Shown here: in pieces, positions 6,983 to 14,113 of the stretch
Numbering within the stretch: position 1 is the first letter of the stretch
How the letters are laid out: the number at the start of each line of letters is the position of its first letter
Source: Clostridia bacterium
Lineage (GTDB): Bacteria > Bacillota_A > Clostridia > Oscillospirales > SIG627
Length of the DNA: 16,140 bases
NCBI GenBank assembly: GCA_017508505.1
Contig: JAFVYT010000124.1
Span: 1-16,140 of the forward strand
Direction of reading: 5' to 3'
Notes under the pieces: generated by a model
What the model saw: the letters and a program-made list of their open reading frames with translations, nothing else
What the model was told of the DNA's origin: nothing
Database searches by the model: none
Translations under genes and position numbers: made by a program

Positions 6983-8357
6983 AAAGCAGGACTCCGTTCT
7001 GTTCCAGCGTTTTTCTTAATTTCGAAACGTCGAGCTTGCGCACGTCGGTGCCTTCGAGCTGAGATATGGCCGCGGCGCATCCCGCCGCCTGACCCATTGC
7101 CATACAAGGGGGCATCACGCGGACGGCACCTGCCGCCGTGCTGTCTGCCGAAAGGCAACGTCCCGCCACCAAAAGGTTGGAAAAGCCCTTCGGCACAAGG
7201 CAGCCGTAGGGAATGCCGTAGTATTTCCCCTCGGGCAGGGTGATGTATTCGTTGCTTGTGGGACCGAATTTTCCGTGCACGTCCACGGAGTTTGCCGCGA
7301 TGAGGACGGAATCCTCGGGCACGCGGCAATTCAGAACGTCGTCCGTGGTCAGGGTCTTCATTCCTTCGATGTGGCGCGTTTCCCGAATTCCCAAGGTGCT
7401 GCCGGTTTGAAGCAGTTTTGCATTTTCACATCCGGGAACGTATTTTTTCAGAAAAGCAAAGATTTCGTCTACCTGCTCCCGACCCTTTTGCTCGCCCAGC
7501 GTCAGGCTTTCGGAGCGGGTTCCGTCGATGTCCATAATACGGGAGGTGTTGATGCTCCATTCATCCTCCTCCACCCCGCGGAACAGACCGATGGATACGC
7601 GGTTCAGCGTCCAGTCCCCCGCCTCTCTTGCTCTGGAGACGTGCCAATGAAGGGAGCGGTAGTTGACCCCGTCCTTGCGATAAAAGTTGTCAAGATTTGC
7701 CTCAATGTCCGCATCGATTTTTTTGCTGTCTACGTTTCCGATGCGGAAAAACATGGTAGCGGGCTGCATTTTGCCCTTTTCGTTTCCGACCGTGTAGGGA
7801 GCGCCTGCCGCCACGGCACAGTCGCCGTCACCCGTGCAGTCCACGATCACCTTGGCGTCAATGGCAAAAAGACCCTCTTTTTTGGCAACGATCACCCGTG
7901 TGACCCGCTCTCCCTCGGTGATGGCATCCACAAGGGAGGTGTGATAAAGCACCCGAACCCCCGCCTCTGCGAGCATTCGGTCCGCAAGGAGCTTTAGCGA
8001 CTCCGCCCGAAAGGGGGTAACGTGAATGTGGCCTGCGGTGATGTAAGAGGTAAAGGCGGAGGCCGTGGGGATTTCGGAGGGATGGATCGCCCCACCCATC
8101 TCCACAAGGCGATTTACGATCTCCTCAAAGAGACCGCGGATCAAAAGGGTGCTCCCGCCGCTGTCGTAGCAGGTCATAAAGGGGGCTACAAGCCCTGCCG
8201 TTGCCATTCCTCCGCAGAAGGAGGCCTTTTCCACAAGGAGGGTCTTGGCTCCCTGACGGGCCGATGCGATGGCGGCACAAAGCCCTGCGGGGCCTCCGCC
8301 GATGACCAATACGTCCGCGGCCTCGGACGGGATTCTTTTCGAATAATCAAACATCAT
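6975..8357 (-). CDS. FAD-dependent oxidoreductase (FAD_oxidored, PF12831-like)
   Basis: 460-residue flavoprotein of the type often placed next to glycosidase genes. It should use FAD to oxidise or dehydrogenate a small substrate; the substrate is unknown. The N-terminal dinucleotide-binding fold is clear: ADVLVIGGGPAG (14-25) with the acidic ribose-binding end of strand 2 at E43, then FCGGMATAGLVAPF (47-60). CTGDGD (174-179) is the second FAD-binding segment, GIRETR (323-328) is a family mark, and VAGRCLSAD...MGQAAG (397-426) is the C-terminal flavin-binding region. No signal peptide, so cytosolic. Two ATG codons in a row start the gene (8357 and 8354), with GTGAGG 4-7 bases upstream. First gene of the cluster, divergent from the AraC gene. 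A missing dedicated electron acceptor or transporter in the window leaves its pathway open. Confidence 0.92.
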   Translation of the reverse strand: MMFDYSKRIPSEAADVLVIGGGPAGLCAAIASARQGAKTLLVEKASFCGGMATAGLVAPFMTCYDSGGSTLLIRGLFEEIVNRLVEMGGAIHPSEIPTASAFTSYITAGHIHVTPFRAESLKLLADRMLAEAGVRVLYHTSLVDAITEGERVTRVIVAKKEGLFAIDAKVIVDCTGDGDCAVAAGAPYTVGNEKGKMQPATMFFRIGNVDSKKIDADIEANLDNFYRKDGVNYRSLHWHVSRAREAGDWTLNRVSIGLFRGVEEDEWSINTSRIMDIDGTRSESLTLGEQKGREQVDEIFAFLKKYVPGCENAKLLQTGSTLGIRETRHIEGMKTLTTDDVLNCRVPEDSVLIAANSVDVHGKFGPTSNEYITLPEGKYYGIPYGCLVPKGFSNLLVAGRCLSADSTAAGAVRVMPPCMAMGQAAGCAAAISQLEGTDVRKLDVSKLRKTLEQNGVLLYV

Positions 8358-8572
8358 AAAACCTCACCGATCAAAGTACTGTTCTCAGGAATCTTGCCAC
8401 CTCTTTTCCCAAAAGAGCAAAGCTCTCGGGAGTCAGATGGAATCACCGATCAGAAAAACGTTCTTTTTTTCATCGCTGCAGCAAAATCTGACCGTGGACT
8501 CTCCGTTTTCGACCCACTTTGTTTCTTTTTCCTCCTTCATTTCTCTTTCCTCCCTTCGTGCTTTTTGGCTTC

Positions 8573-8601
8573 TTGACAAAGGGCTGATCTTGTACTATCC
8601 T
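8573..8601 (+). promoter_or_regulatory. Promoter of the AraC-family gene
   Basis: TTGACA (8573-8578) and TATCCT (8596-8601) are 17 bp apart. The -35 is perfect and the -10 matches four of six bases. The predicted start near 8608 gives a leader of about 70 nt that holds the inverted repeat at 8613-8644. Confidence 0.65.
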
Positions 8602-8612
8602 TATTCTAGGAT

Positions 8613-8644
8613 TCACAATTTGATATTTCAACATCAAATTGTGA
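8613..8644. promoter_or_regulatory. Perfect 12-bp inverted repeat in the AraC leader
   Basis: TCACAATTTGAT (8613-8624) and ATCAAATTGTGA (8633-8644) are perfect complements separated by 8 bp. The repeat lies just after the expected transcription start and before the ribosome binding site. It can be either a dimeric protein-binding site for autoregulation or a stable AU-rich RNA hairpin. Confidence 0.7.
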
Positions 8645-8678
8645 TTCAAATCGATGCTTTTGTGACCAGGAGGGGCCG

Positions 8679-9599
8679 ATGCGACAGAAAATCGATGAGA
8701 ACAAAAGCAAAAACCGATATTCCCAAAGCGTTCCCGCCGCATCCTTCGAGGCTTACGTGAGCAAAAACGGCGGCTGGACAGACTACCTGATTTCCCAAAG
8801 GATCCTTTTTTCTCACCGCGCCAACGACTATGATATGAGCGATCTTCCCGAAAAGCTTCATTCCCACGATTACTATGAATTAACCGTGGTTTTGGCGGAG
8901 GGTGGGGTGGAGTACATTGCCGACGGGCAGAGCATCTCTCTCCGCCCGGGGATGGCGATCCTGACAAAGCCCATGCAGTTTCATATGTTCCGCTTGACAG
9001 AGGCGATGCATTATGAGCGCTACGTGCTTTATTTTAAGGAAATCGAGGCGCTCCTTCCCGATCCCGCTCTGATGGATTTTACCAAAAGAGGGGGCCTCTC
9101 CTGCGCCATCTTCCAATTGTCGGAGGAGCGGCTTCTTTCGTGCCTGAAATCCGCCGGGGAGGCGCTTTCGGATCCCGCCTCCCCTTATGCCAATGCCAAG
9201 GCCTGCCTGCATCTGCTTCAGGTCTTTATGCTGCTTTCGGATCAGGAAAAGGCCCTTGAGGGGAGCCTGTCGGCCTTGCCTCCGCATTTTATCCACGAGA
9301 TCAAGGAATACGTCGATGAGAATTTTCTTTCCATTCCATCGGTGGAGGCCTTGGCAAGGAAATTTTTTTACAGTCGCGAATATATATCCCGTGCCTTCCG
9401 ACGGTATTACAACACGCCGATCTACGAATATATCTTAGGAAGAAAAATGCAATACAGCACCCTTCTGCTCCACGAGGGCTCTGCCGTGGAGGCTGCCGCA
9501 CACGCCTCGGGCTTTGGAAGCCTTTCCGGCTTTGTCAAGCATTTTCGAAAGTTTTACGGCTGTACCCCCTCGGAGTATAAGGCAAAGCACACCCCCTGA
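8679..9599 (+). CDS. AraC family transcriptional regulator
   Basis: 306 residues. The N-terminal half is the cupin-type effector-binding domain, with LHSHDYYEL (60-68) supplying the usual His residues and RPGMAILTKP (89-98) the strand before the pocket. The C-terminal domain (about 203-303) contains two helix-turn-helix units: SVEALARKFFYSREYISRAFRRYYNT (221-246) and AVEAAAHASGFGSLSGFVKHFRKFYGCTPSEY (269-300), the latter being the classic AraC signature. AGGAGGGG lies 3 bases upstream of the ATG. It is the only plus-strand gene here and is divergent from the oxidoreductase cluster, so it is the obvious candidate activator of that cluster, probably responding to a sugar or sugar derivative. 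Ligand and operator are not known. Confidence 0.95.
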   Translation: MRQKIDENKSKNRYSQSVPAASFEAYVSKNGGWTDYLISQRILFSHRANDYDMSDLPEKLHSHDYYELTVVLAEGGVEYIADGQSISLRPGMAILTKPMQFHMFRLTEAMHYERYVLYFKEIEALLPDPALMDFTKRGGLSCAIFQLSEERLLSCLKSAGEALSDPASPYANAKACLHLLQVFMLLSDQEKALEGSLSALPPHFIHEIKEYVDENFLSIPSVEALARKFFYSREYISRAFRRYYNTPIYEYILGRKMQYSTLLLHEGSAVEAAAHASGFGSLSGFVKHFRKFYGCTPSEYKAKHTP

Positions 9600-9612
9600 C
9601 AAAATATCTCTT

Positions 9613-9654
9613 ACAAAAGAAGGCCCCTCGCTTCTGCGAAGGGGCCTTCTTTTG
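9613..9654. terminator. Bidirectional terminator between convergent genes
   Basis: ACAAAAGAAGGCCCCT (9613-9628) pairs with AGGGGCCTTCTTTTGT (9639-9654), extended by CGC/GCG around the loop with a single bulged base. The GC-rich core flanked by A and T tracts can end both the AraC transcript and the convergent lipoprotein transcript, whose stop is at 9662. Confidence 0.9.
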
Positions 9655-9661
9655 TATTCTC

Positions 9662-10780
9662 TTATTTTGCAATGGGATCCCAAGGGTGCTCCAGAGCGTG
9701 GTTGGCACTTTCCTTGATGATCTGCTTCATTTCCTCGGTGAGGACAAGGTCCCCCAGAGCCTGATAGCGCTTCTGACGGGCCTTTGCGGGGATGCGATCC
9801 AGCTTCACCTCGTCGATGGGTTCTCCCGTGAACTGAGCGTAGAAGGAGTACGCGGCAAGAACGCGGCCGAAGTCCGAAAGGTGGGTATAGTCACGGTAAA
9901 GCTCGGTCTGAGGAACGCCTAAGATCTCCTGGGCGTAGTACAGACAGGAGGCCGTGCAGATCTTGTATGCGTAGGTGGAATCGGGGAGGATGTGGGTCTT
10001 GACCGCCTCGGTGCTTTTGGCATATTGCACGGCGGGGTCAAAGCCGTAATACTGCTCCATGCGCTCTCGGTATCCCGCAGGAGCCTGCACGGGCCAATCG
10101 GGGCCGTAGATCTCGGGGTCATTGGGGCAAACGGCGCGCAGGTGGAAGCCGAACACGTGCTCCGTAGGTACGCACTTGTTTACGTAGGCCTCGATCTGTC
10201 TGCGGAGCTTTAACTGCAGATCGGAGTGGAGAACGTCCTCCTCTCCCCGCGGATGAAGAAAGATCACGTCCCACTGCTCGTCCTTCAGGGCCTTTTTCAT
10301 CGTGGATTTAGGCTCCTTGGTCTTGGCGGTGGTGCTGCTGACCTTATAATAATCGTAGACTGCAGAGTTGTTATTCATAAAATCCACGTGCTGGGTAAAG
10401 GTGCATCCGCTGTAATACAAATAGCCGAGGGTGTATTTCTTTCCGCCGAAGCCCTGCGCCTTAAACACTCGGTCCAACAGTGTGAAGACGTCGTTGGAGG
10501 CGCTGTTGCCAATGATGAGGATCTTGGTAACGGACTGCTCGTAGGGGCTTTGGGGCTTCATTCCCGTCCCTTCCGTTTCGTCAGGCTCGGTCTCCGCCGC
10601 ATTTTCCCCCTTCGTCTCCGTTTCGGCAGGGGCGGGCTTCTCCGTGATTTTGTTTTTTGTCTCCGTTTCGGCAGTTGTGACCGTCTCGTCAAATTTTTCC
10701 TCAAGCTTGACCGGTGTGCAGGCGCAGGCCAAGGGGAGCAGGGTCGCCACGATCAACAGAAGAGCTAAAATTCGTTTCAT
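9662..10780 (-). CDS. SGNH/GDSL-like lipoprotein (DUF4886-type), candidate carbohydrate esterase
   Basis: 372 residues. Signal peptide MKRILALLLIVATLLPLACAC with a lipid-accepting Cys at 19 or 21, then an acidic T/E/K-rich linker (about 22-75; the 16-bp DNA repeat GTCTCCGTTTCGGCAG at 10614-10629 and 10659-10674 encodes two AETETK units). The domain begins with ILIIGNSASND (88-97), the first SGNH block with S93 as nucleophile, and ends with DYTHLSDFG (297-305), the Asp-x-x-His block (D297, H300). WDVIFLHPRGEE (170-181) occupies the place of the third block but lacks the usual Gln/Gly-Ser residues. Probably a surface enzyme removing acyl groups from a glycan, although the altered block leaves activity uncertain. 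Its leader and linker resemble the lipoprotein encoded at 4695-6026. AAAGGAG is 8 bases before the ATG. Own promoter and terminator. Confidence 0.85.
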   Translation of the reverse strand: MKRILALLLIVATLLPLACACTPVKLEEKFDETVTTAETETKNKITEKPAPAETETKGENAAETEPDETEGTGMKPQSPYEQSVTKILIIGNSASNDVFTLLDRVFKAQGFGGKKYTLGYLYYSGCTFTQHVDFMNNNSAVYDYYKVSSTTAKTKEPKSTMKKALKDEQWDVIFLHPRGEEDVLHSDLQLKLRRQIEAYVNKCVPTEHVFGFHLRAVCPNDPEIYGPDWPVQAPAGYRERMEQYYGFDPAVQYAKSTEAVKTHILPDSTYAYKICTASCLYYAQEILGVPQTELYRDYTHLSDFGRVLAAYSFYAQFTGEPIDEVKLDRIPAKARQKRYQALGDLVLTEEMKQIIKESANHALEHPWDPIAK

Positions 10781-10809
10781 TTTGCATACTCCTTTGGTGA
10801 TTTTTCACC

Positions 10810-10838
10810 ATTGTACCACACAAAATCGCTCCGCACAA
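10810..10838 (-). promoter_or_regulatory. Promoter of the DUF4886-type lipoprotein gene
   Basis: Minus-strand TTGTGC (10838-10833), 17-bp spacer, TACAAT (10815-10810). Directly downstream is an inverted repeat GGTGA-tttt-TCACC (10796-10809) covering the expected start point, a possible operator. Confidence 0.65.
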
Positions 10839-10890
10839 GGAATTTTGAATAAATGGACGGCTCGGAAGAAGACGGGGGGAGAAAATAAAG

Positions 10891-10933
10891 GGGGACAGGG
10901 GACGGTTCTGTGTCTTGAACCGTCCGCTGCCTG
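10891..10933 (+). repeat. Dispersed REP-like repeat, copy B, with long palindrome
   Basis: Carries the shared 17-mer GGACGGTTCTGTGTCTT (10900-10916). It is followed directly by the inverted half GAACCGTCC (10917-10925), so GGACGGTTC-tgtgtctt-GAACCGTCC forms a 9-bp hairpin with partial pairing beyond it. The distal arm GAACCGTCCGCTG matches the GCGGACGGTTC variant of copy A rather than its own left arm. The 240-bp gap around it (10781-11020) holds only this repeat, the lipoprotein promoter and the deacetylase terminator. Confidence 0.8.
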
Positions 10934-10950
10934 ACCGAAGAAGAAAAGAT

Positions 10951-10981
10951 AAAAAAAGAACAGCGAGGCTTTTTGCTGTCC
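10951..10981 (-). terminator. Likely terminator of the deacetylase gene
   Basis: On the minus strand GGACAGC (10981-10975) pairs with GCTGTTC (10964-10958) with one G-U pair and a 10-nt loop, followed by seven T. It lies about 40 bp after the deacetylase stop codon. Confidence 0.65.
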
Positions 10982-11020
10982 GCACAAGCGGGGCAGGTCA
11001 CCTTGCCGTTCTTTTTCTTT

Positions 11021-11734
11021 TCATCGGGAGAGGAGGACGTCCCGATTCGTTCCGTAGAAAATATCGTCCCGATGGCTGATCAGCTTGAAAAACTCCTCTA
11101 ATTTCACCCAGTAATCCGCACCGTAATCCATTTCGTAGGAGTGACCCCAAACAGAAAAGATCTTGGGCTCCTCGGGGGAAAGCTCGACAAACTCTCTGCC
11201 CAGCTCCATCATTTGATCGAAATCCAAGTGATACGCAGTGGGAAGATAGCGGTATAGATCCTCCTGCAGGTCAAAATTGCCCGTAGCGGGAATGTTACGG
11301 CAATATTGGATCCCCGTATTGTTTCGGATCAGGTCTGCAACGCGGGTATCCTCTTTCGGGAGTCTGCGGAGGGCATAGGCCATACCGACCACCTCATACC
11401 CCACGATTTCGGACAGATTCTGTCGGTCTACCTCGACCTGCCGAATCACCTCTGCATCGTCACAGTCGGGAAGCCATTTGTGGGTCAGGGTATGAGCTGC
11501 CACCTCGTGGCCGTCATAAATGGCCCTTACGTCCTCCGCGTGCACTTTGTAATGGGAAATCCGCAGGCCGTTTCGGATCAGCATCCCCCGTTCCCCTAAG
11601 CGCCCGGAGTTTAGGTTGAAGGTGCATTTCAGATCGTACTTGTTCAACAATTCGATGAGTCGGATATCCTGCGTGATTCCGTCATCATAGCTGAACGTGA
11701 CCGCTTTTTTCTTTTCTTGGTCGCAAAAACGCAT
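11021..11734 (-). CDS. Polysaccharide deacetylase-like protein (NodB / CE4 fold)
   Basis: 237 residues, no signal peptide. Metal-dependent removal of N- or O-acetyl groups from sugars is the family role. TFSYDDG (13-19) gives the catalytic base D17 and metal ligand D18, and HEVAAHTLTH (76-85) gives the metal ligands H81 and H85. The third motif is degenerate (ALRRLPKED, near 121-129, in place of RxPYG), and WGHSYEMD (196-203) fits the late His motif. The protein is short and lacks an export signal, so a cytosolic or small-molecule substrate is likely rather than cell-wall peptidoglycan. GGCGGTG precedes the ATG by 5 bases, and a promoter is directly upstream. Flanked by terminators on both sides, so probably expressed alone. 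Confidence 0.88.
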   Translation of the reverse strand: MRFCDQEKKKAVTFSYDDGITQDIRLIELLNKYDLKCTFNLNSGRLGERGMLIRNGLRISHYKVHAEDVRAIYDGHEVAAHTLTHKWLPDCDDAEVIRQVEVDRQNLSEIVGYEVVGMAYALRRLPKEDTRVADLIRNNTGIQYCRNIPATGNFDLQEDLYRYLPTAYHLDFDQMMELGREFVELSPEEPKIFSVWGHSYEMDYGADYWVKLEEFFKLISHRDDIFYGTNRDVLLSR

Positions 11735-11754
11735 CGTATCACCGCCTTTTTCCC

Positions 11755-11783
11755 ATTATAGCAAAGTAAAATGAAAAAGTAAA
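11755..11783 (-). promoter_or_regulatory. Promoter of the deacetylase gene, with an upstream GC palindrome
   Basis: Minus-strand TTTACT (11783-11778), 17-bp spacer, perfect TATAAT (11760-11755); the leader is only about 15 nt. A perfect 12-bp palindrome GGCCGCGCGGCC (11795-11806) lies 11 bp upstream of the -35 and could be a regulator site. Confidence 0.7.
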
Positions 11784-11845
11784 GACTTACCCTCGGCCGC
11801 GCGGCCATGATTCTGTTTCGTGAGCTTTTTGCCAAATAAAGCCGC

Positions 11846-11882
11846 AAAAAAAGACAGTCAGGACTCCTGACTGTCTTTTTTT
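11846..11882. terminator. Strong terminator after the surface protein gene
   Basis: A seven-A tract and GACAGTCAGG (11846-11862), a 3-nt loop ACT, and CCTGACTGTC with seven T (11866-11882) form a perfect 17-bp palindrome starting 4 bp after the stop codon. On the minus strand it ends the surface protein transcript; by symmetry it also works on the plus strand. Confidence 0.92.
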
Positions 11883-11885
11883 ATC

Positions 11886-13964
11886 TTACTTTTTGGTGGA
11901 TTTTTTCTTGATGATGACAAGCGCCGCTGCGCCTGCGCCTGTCAGAAGAACCACGGGCAGCACGATCCAAAGCCACAACAGATTGTTCTTTTCCGTGGTG
12001 GGATCGGACTCGGTATCCGCGGGAGCATCTGTTTTCTCTGCTTCCTCCGTGTCGGAGGGGTCGGCAGGCTCTGAGGGATCTGAGGGGTTTGCGGGGTTTG
12101 CGGGATCATCGGGATTTGCGGGATTGCCCGGTGTGGACGGATTGATATCACCCGGATTTACGATTTGCGTCAGATCCTGCCCACAGACGTCGCACTTTTT
12201 GTCCTGATCGGCATCCTGATGGCCCGACTTTTCCAGATTGCCCCAGGCAGATAGGTCTGCAATGGCTTTCTTTCCGTCCTTATCCTCGTAGAACTTGCCG
12301 CAATCCTTGCAGATATAGTATGCCTCTTTTCCGTCTTGGGTGCAGGTGGGCTCTACCTTTGCCACCGACTCAGGCTTGCAGATATGGTCCTTGGGAAGGT
12401 CTGTCCACAGAGCCGTAACGGTGATATTGGCAGTAAGGGTGATCTTACTGCCGGGGGCCTGCTCCTTGCCGTCCACGCTCCAGGCCTTGAATTTCTTGCC
12501 ATCCGGAGCCGTAAAGCCGTTTTGCGGAAGGGTGTACGAGCCCTTTTCCACGGTTACCGCCGCCATGGTGCCCTTGCCACCGCCTGCGTTGAAGCTTACC
12601 TGACAGCCTTCAAGAGGTGCCGCCTCACAAATACCGTAATAAAAATCCTCTTGGGCATTATAGGAGCCGATTGCCGCAACACCGTTGCAGGTAACGTCGG
12701 ACATCCCTAAGGTGCTGATGCTGTAGCCGTCCTTTGCTTTGAGAGAAAAGCTGATCATATACGGCACGCCGCCCTTGAAGAGGTAGGCGGGGATGGTGTT
12801 GTCGGGAATGCCGTCGTTGTCGGTATCTTCCGCCTCGAAGAACTGCAGGGAACCGATCATAACGCCCTTGTGGTCGCTTGTTACGGTGATATCGTCCGCA
12901 AGCTTGCCGATCTGATAGCCGGAGATTGAGAGATTTACCTTTGTGACCTCCTCCGGCGGCTTGATGTTCGGATCGTCCCGAATGACAATGGCAGGGGAAT
13001 AAACGGCAATCATGGAAAAATCGTAATGAACATTGGGAACACCGCTGTTTTCCATCGTCCACGGAACGCCGTCCACCTTCAAGGTGGTGGGAGTGCCCAG
13101 CTCGTATTGCTTTGCATCAAAATTGTCGATGCGGATCTGCGTGGCAACGCGCCACTCACCGGCGGTAAATCGACCGCTGTATTGCGTTTCCCAGCTTCCG
13201 TTCACCTTTTTCTGCCATCTCAGGTTGGAGGAATCGGACAAAATGCGGGCGGGTGCGCCTGACGTAACGGTGATCGTGGGTGTTTTCAGGGGGCCGTGCA
13301 AAACGGCGGTGCTTGCGCAATTGGAGGTCGCCGTCACGTTGTAGATCTTTGTTTTTCCGGACCCGTTCTTCCACACCGCACGAATGGTGGTGTTTTTCGC
13401 AAGAAAGATATTCTCACCGGGCTGATACTCCTCCCCTGTTTCCTCATTGAGCCAATAGCCGAATTCCTTTTCGGAGGGAGGGGTAAAGGTGCAAGGCGGC
13501 AGGATGTAGGAGAACTGGCCGGTCATGGGTGACATCGTGCCGCTGCCGTAGCCCGGGTCGAAGGACAGAGTGTAGCCCAACGGGGTCACGTAGAAATCGA
13601 TCTTAAACAAAAGGCTTTTGCTATTGTTATCCACACTTAAAACGGAGGCCGCTCTGCTGTTGACCTTGACGGAAACACTTTGCATAAATTCATCCAAGGT
13701 GTTAAGGCGCACTTTCAGAGTATAGGTCTTTCCACCCTGAAAGGTGGCTCCGTAGGGAAGCATGTTGTCCCCGTCATACCACTCGTAGGCATATAGGGTA
13801 ACCCCATTGGTGTTCAGCGACGGCTTTCCCGGTGTCTGGCCATCCACAGGTGTGGCAACACTTAAATCAACCAGCGAAATGTGATTGACGGCCAGCGCCG
13901 TGATGGGCATTAGACCGGTAAGCAACACAAAGCAAAGCAGAGCAACAAAAATTCTCTTTTTCAT
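11886..13964 (-). CDS. Membrane-anchored surface protein with two InlB/Listeria-Bacteroides-type repeats
   Basis: 692 residues. Signal peptide 1-25 (MKKRIFVALLCFVLLTGLMP, cleavage after ITALA). Two related modules of about 70 residues: 130-198 (YTLSFDPGYGSGTM...TTIRAVWKN) and 453-521 (CQVSFNAGGGKGTM...ITVTALWTD), both with the xGxGTM start and AxW end of Listeria-Bacteroides repeats. Between them are Ig-like stretches and EDTDNDGIPDN (379-389), a calcium-loop-like DxDxDG motif. Residues 518-597 contain CTQDGKEAYYICKDCGKFYED (C541, C552xxC555) and CDVCG (C591xxC594), a Cys/His-rich module seen in Clostridia surface proteins. A P/D/N-rich spacer (603-658), a membrane helix (661-686) and a Lys tail follow; there is no LPxTG. 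AAAGGAGG lies 5 bases before the ATG. Role probably adhesion or envelope structure; ligand unknown. Confidence 0.9.
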   Translation of the reverse strand: MKKRIFVALLCFVLLTGLMPITALAVNHISLVDLSVATPVDGQTPGKPSLNTNGVTLYAYEWYDGDNMLPYGATFQGGKTYTLKVRLNTLDEFMQSVSVKVNSRAASVLSVDNNSKSLLFKIDFYVTPLGYTLSFDPGYGSGTMSPMTGQFSYILPPCTFTPPSEKEFGYWLNEETGEEYQPGENIFLAKNTTIRAVWKNGSGKTKIYNVTATSNCASTAVLHGPLKTPTITVTSGAPARILSDSSNLRWQKKVNGSWETQYSGRFTAGEWRVATQIRIDNFDAKQYELGTPTTLKVDGVPWTMENSGVPNVHYDFSMIAVYSPAIVIRDDPNIKPPEEVTKVNLSISGYQIGKLADDITVTSDHKGVMIGSLQFFEAEDTDNDGIPDNTIPAYLFKGGVPYMISFSLKAKDGYSISTLGMSDVTCNGVAAIGSYNAQEDFYYGICEAAPLEGCQVSFNAGGGKGTMAAVTVEKGSYTLPQNGFTAPDGKKFKAWSVDGKEQAPGSKITLTANITVTALWTDLPKDHICKPESVAKVEPTCTQDGKEAYYICKDCGKFYEDKDGKKAIADLSAWGNLEKSGHQDADQDKKCDVCGQDLTQIVNPGDINPSTPGNPANPDDPANPANPSDPSEPADPSDTEEAEKTDAPADTESDPTTEKNNLLWLWIVLPVVLLTGAGAAALVIIKKKSTKK

Positions 13965-13993
13965 AGGGCCTCCTTTTGTGGTCGGTTTTCTTT

Positions 13994-14022
13994 ATTTTAC
14001 AACCTCTGCGTGGATTTGTCCC
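13994..14022 (-). promoter_or_regulatory. Possible promoter of the surface protein gene
   Basis: Minus-strand GGGACA (14022-14017), 17-bp spacer, TAAAAT (13999-13994), about 30 bp upstream of the ATG. The -35 is weak. Just upstream is CACC-ttttg-GGTG (14024-14036). Confidence 0.45.
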
Positions 14023-14070
14023 CCACCTTTTGGGTGAAAGACGGCAAAAAACTGCTTTTTTTATGCAAAA

Positions 14071-14110
14071 GTCAAGGGACAAAAGTCAAGACACAGAACC
14101 GTCCCCCGTC
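14071..14110 (-). repeat. Dispersed REP-like repeat, copy C
   Basis: The shared 17-mer GGACGGTTCTGTGTCTT reads on the minus strand at 14104-14088. On the plus strand it is preceded by GTCAAGGGACAAAAGTCAAG (14071-14090), in which GTCAAG occurs twice. It lies in the 268-bp gap 13965-14232, which otherwise holds a weak promoter and a possible gene remnant. Confidence 0.75.
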
Positions 14111-14113
14111 TTT

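Larger units (their letters stand above)
8358..8678. promoter_or_regulatory. Divergent regulatory region between oxidoreductase and AraC genes
   Basis: No gene is supported in these 321 bp. The 10-mer TCACCGATCA occurs twice (8364-8373 and 8443-8452), the first right at the oxidoreductase ribosome binding site, and could be part of direct-repeat AraC half sites. AGAGC-aaa-GCTCT (about 8414-8426) can form a hairpin in the cluster's leader. I could not find a convincing -35/-10 pair for the minus strand, which is common for activator-dependent promoters. Confidence 0.5.

Noticed and set aside
10701..11001. Small minus-strand open frames in the gap before the deacetylase
   Set aside because: They cross the repeat, a promoter and a terminator, and their sequence is explained by those elements.
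11886..12060. Sortase LPxTG anchor at the surface protein C-terminus
   Set aside because: The tail has a membrane helix and Lys residues but no LPxTG-like motif before it.
2178..14110. CRISPR array or insertion sequence from the repeated 17-mer
   Set aside because: Copies are kilobases apart, without regular spacers, cas genes or a transposase.
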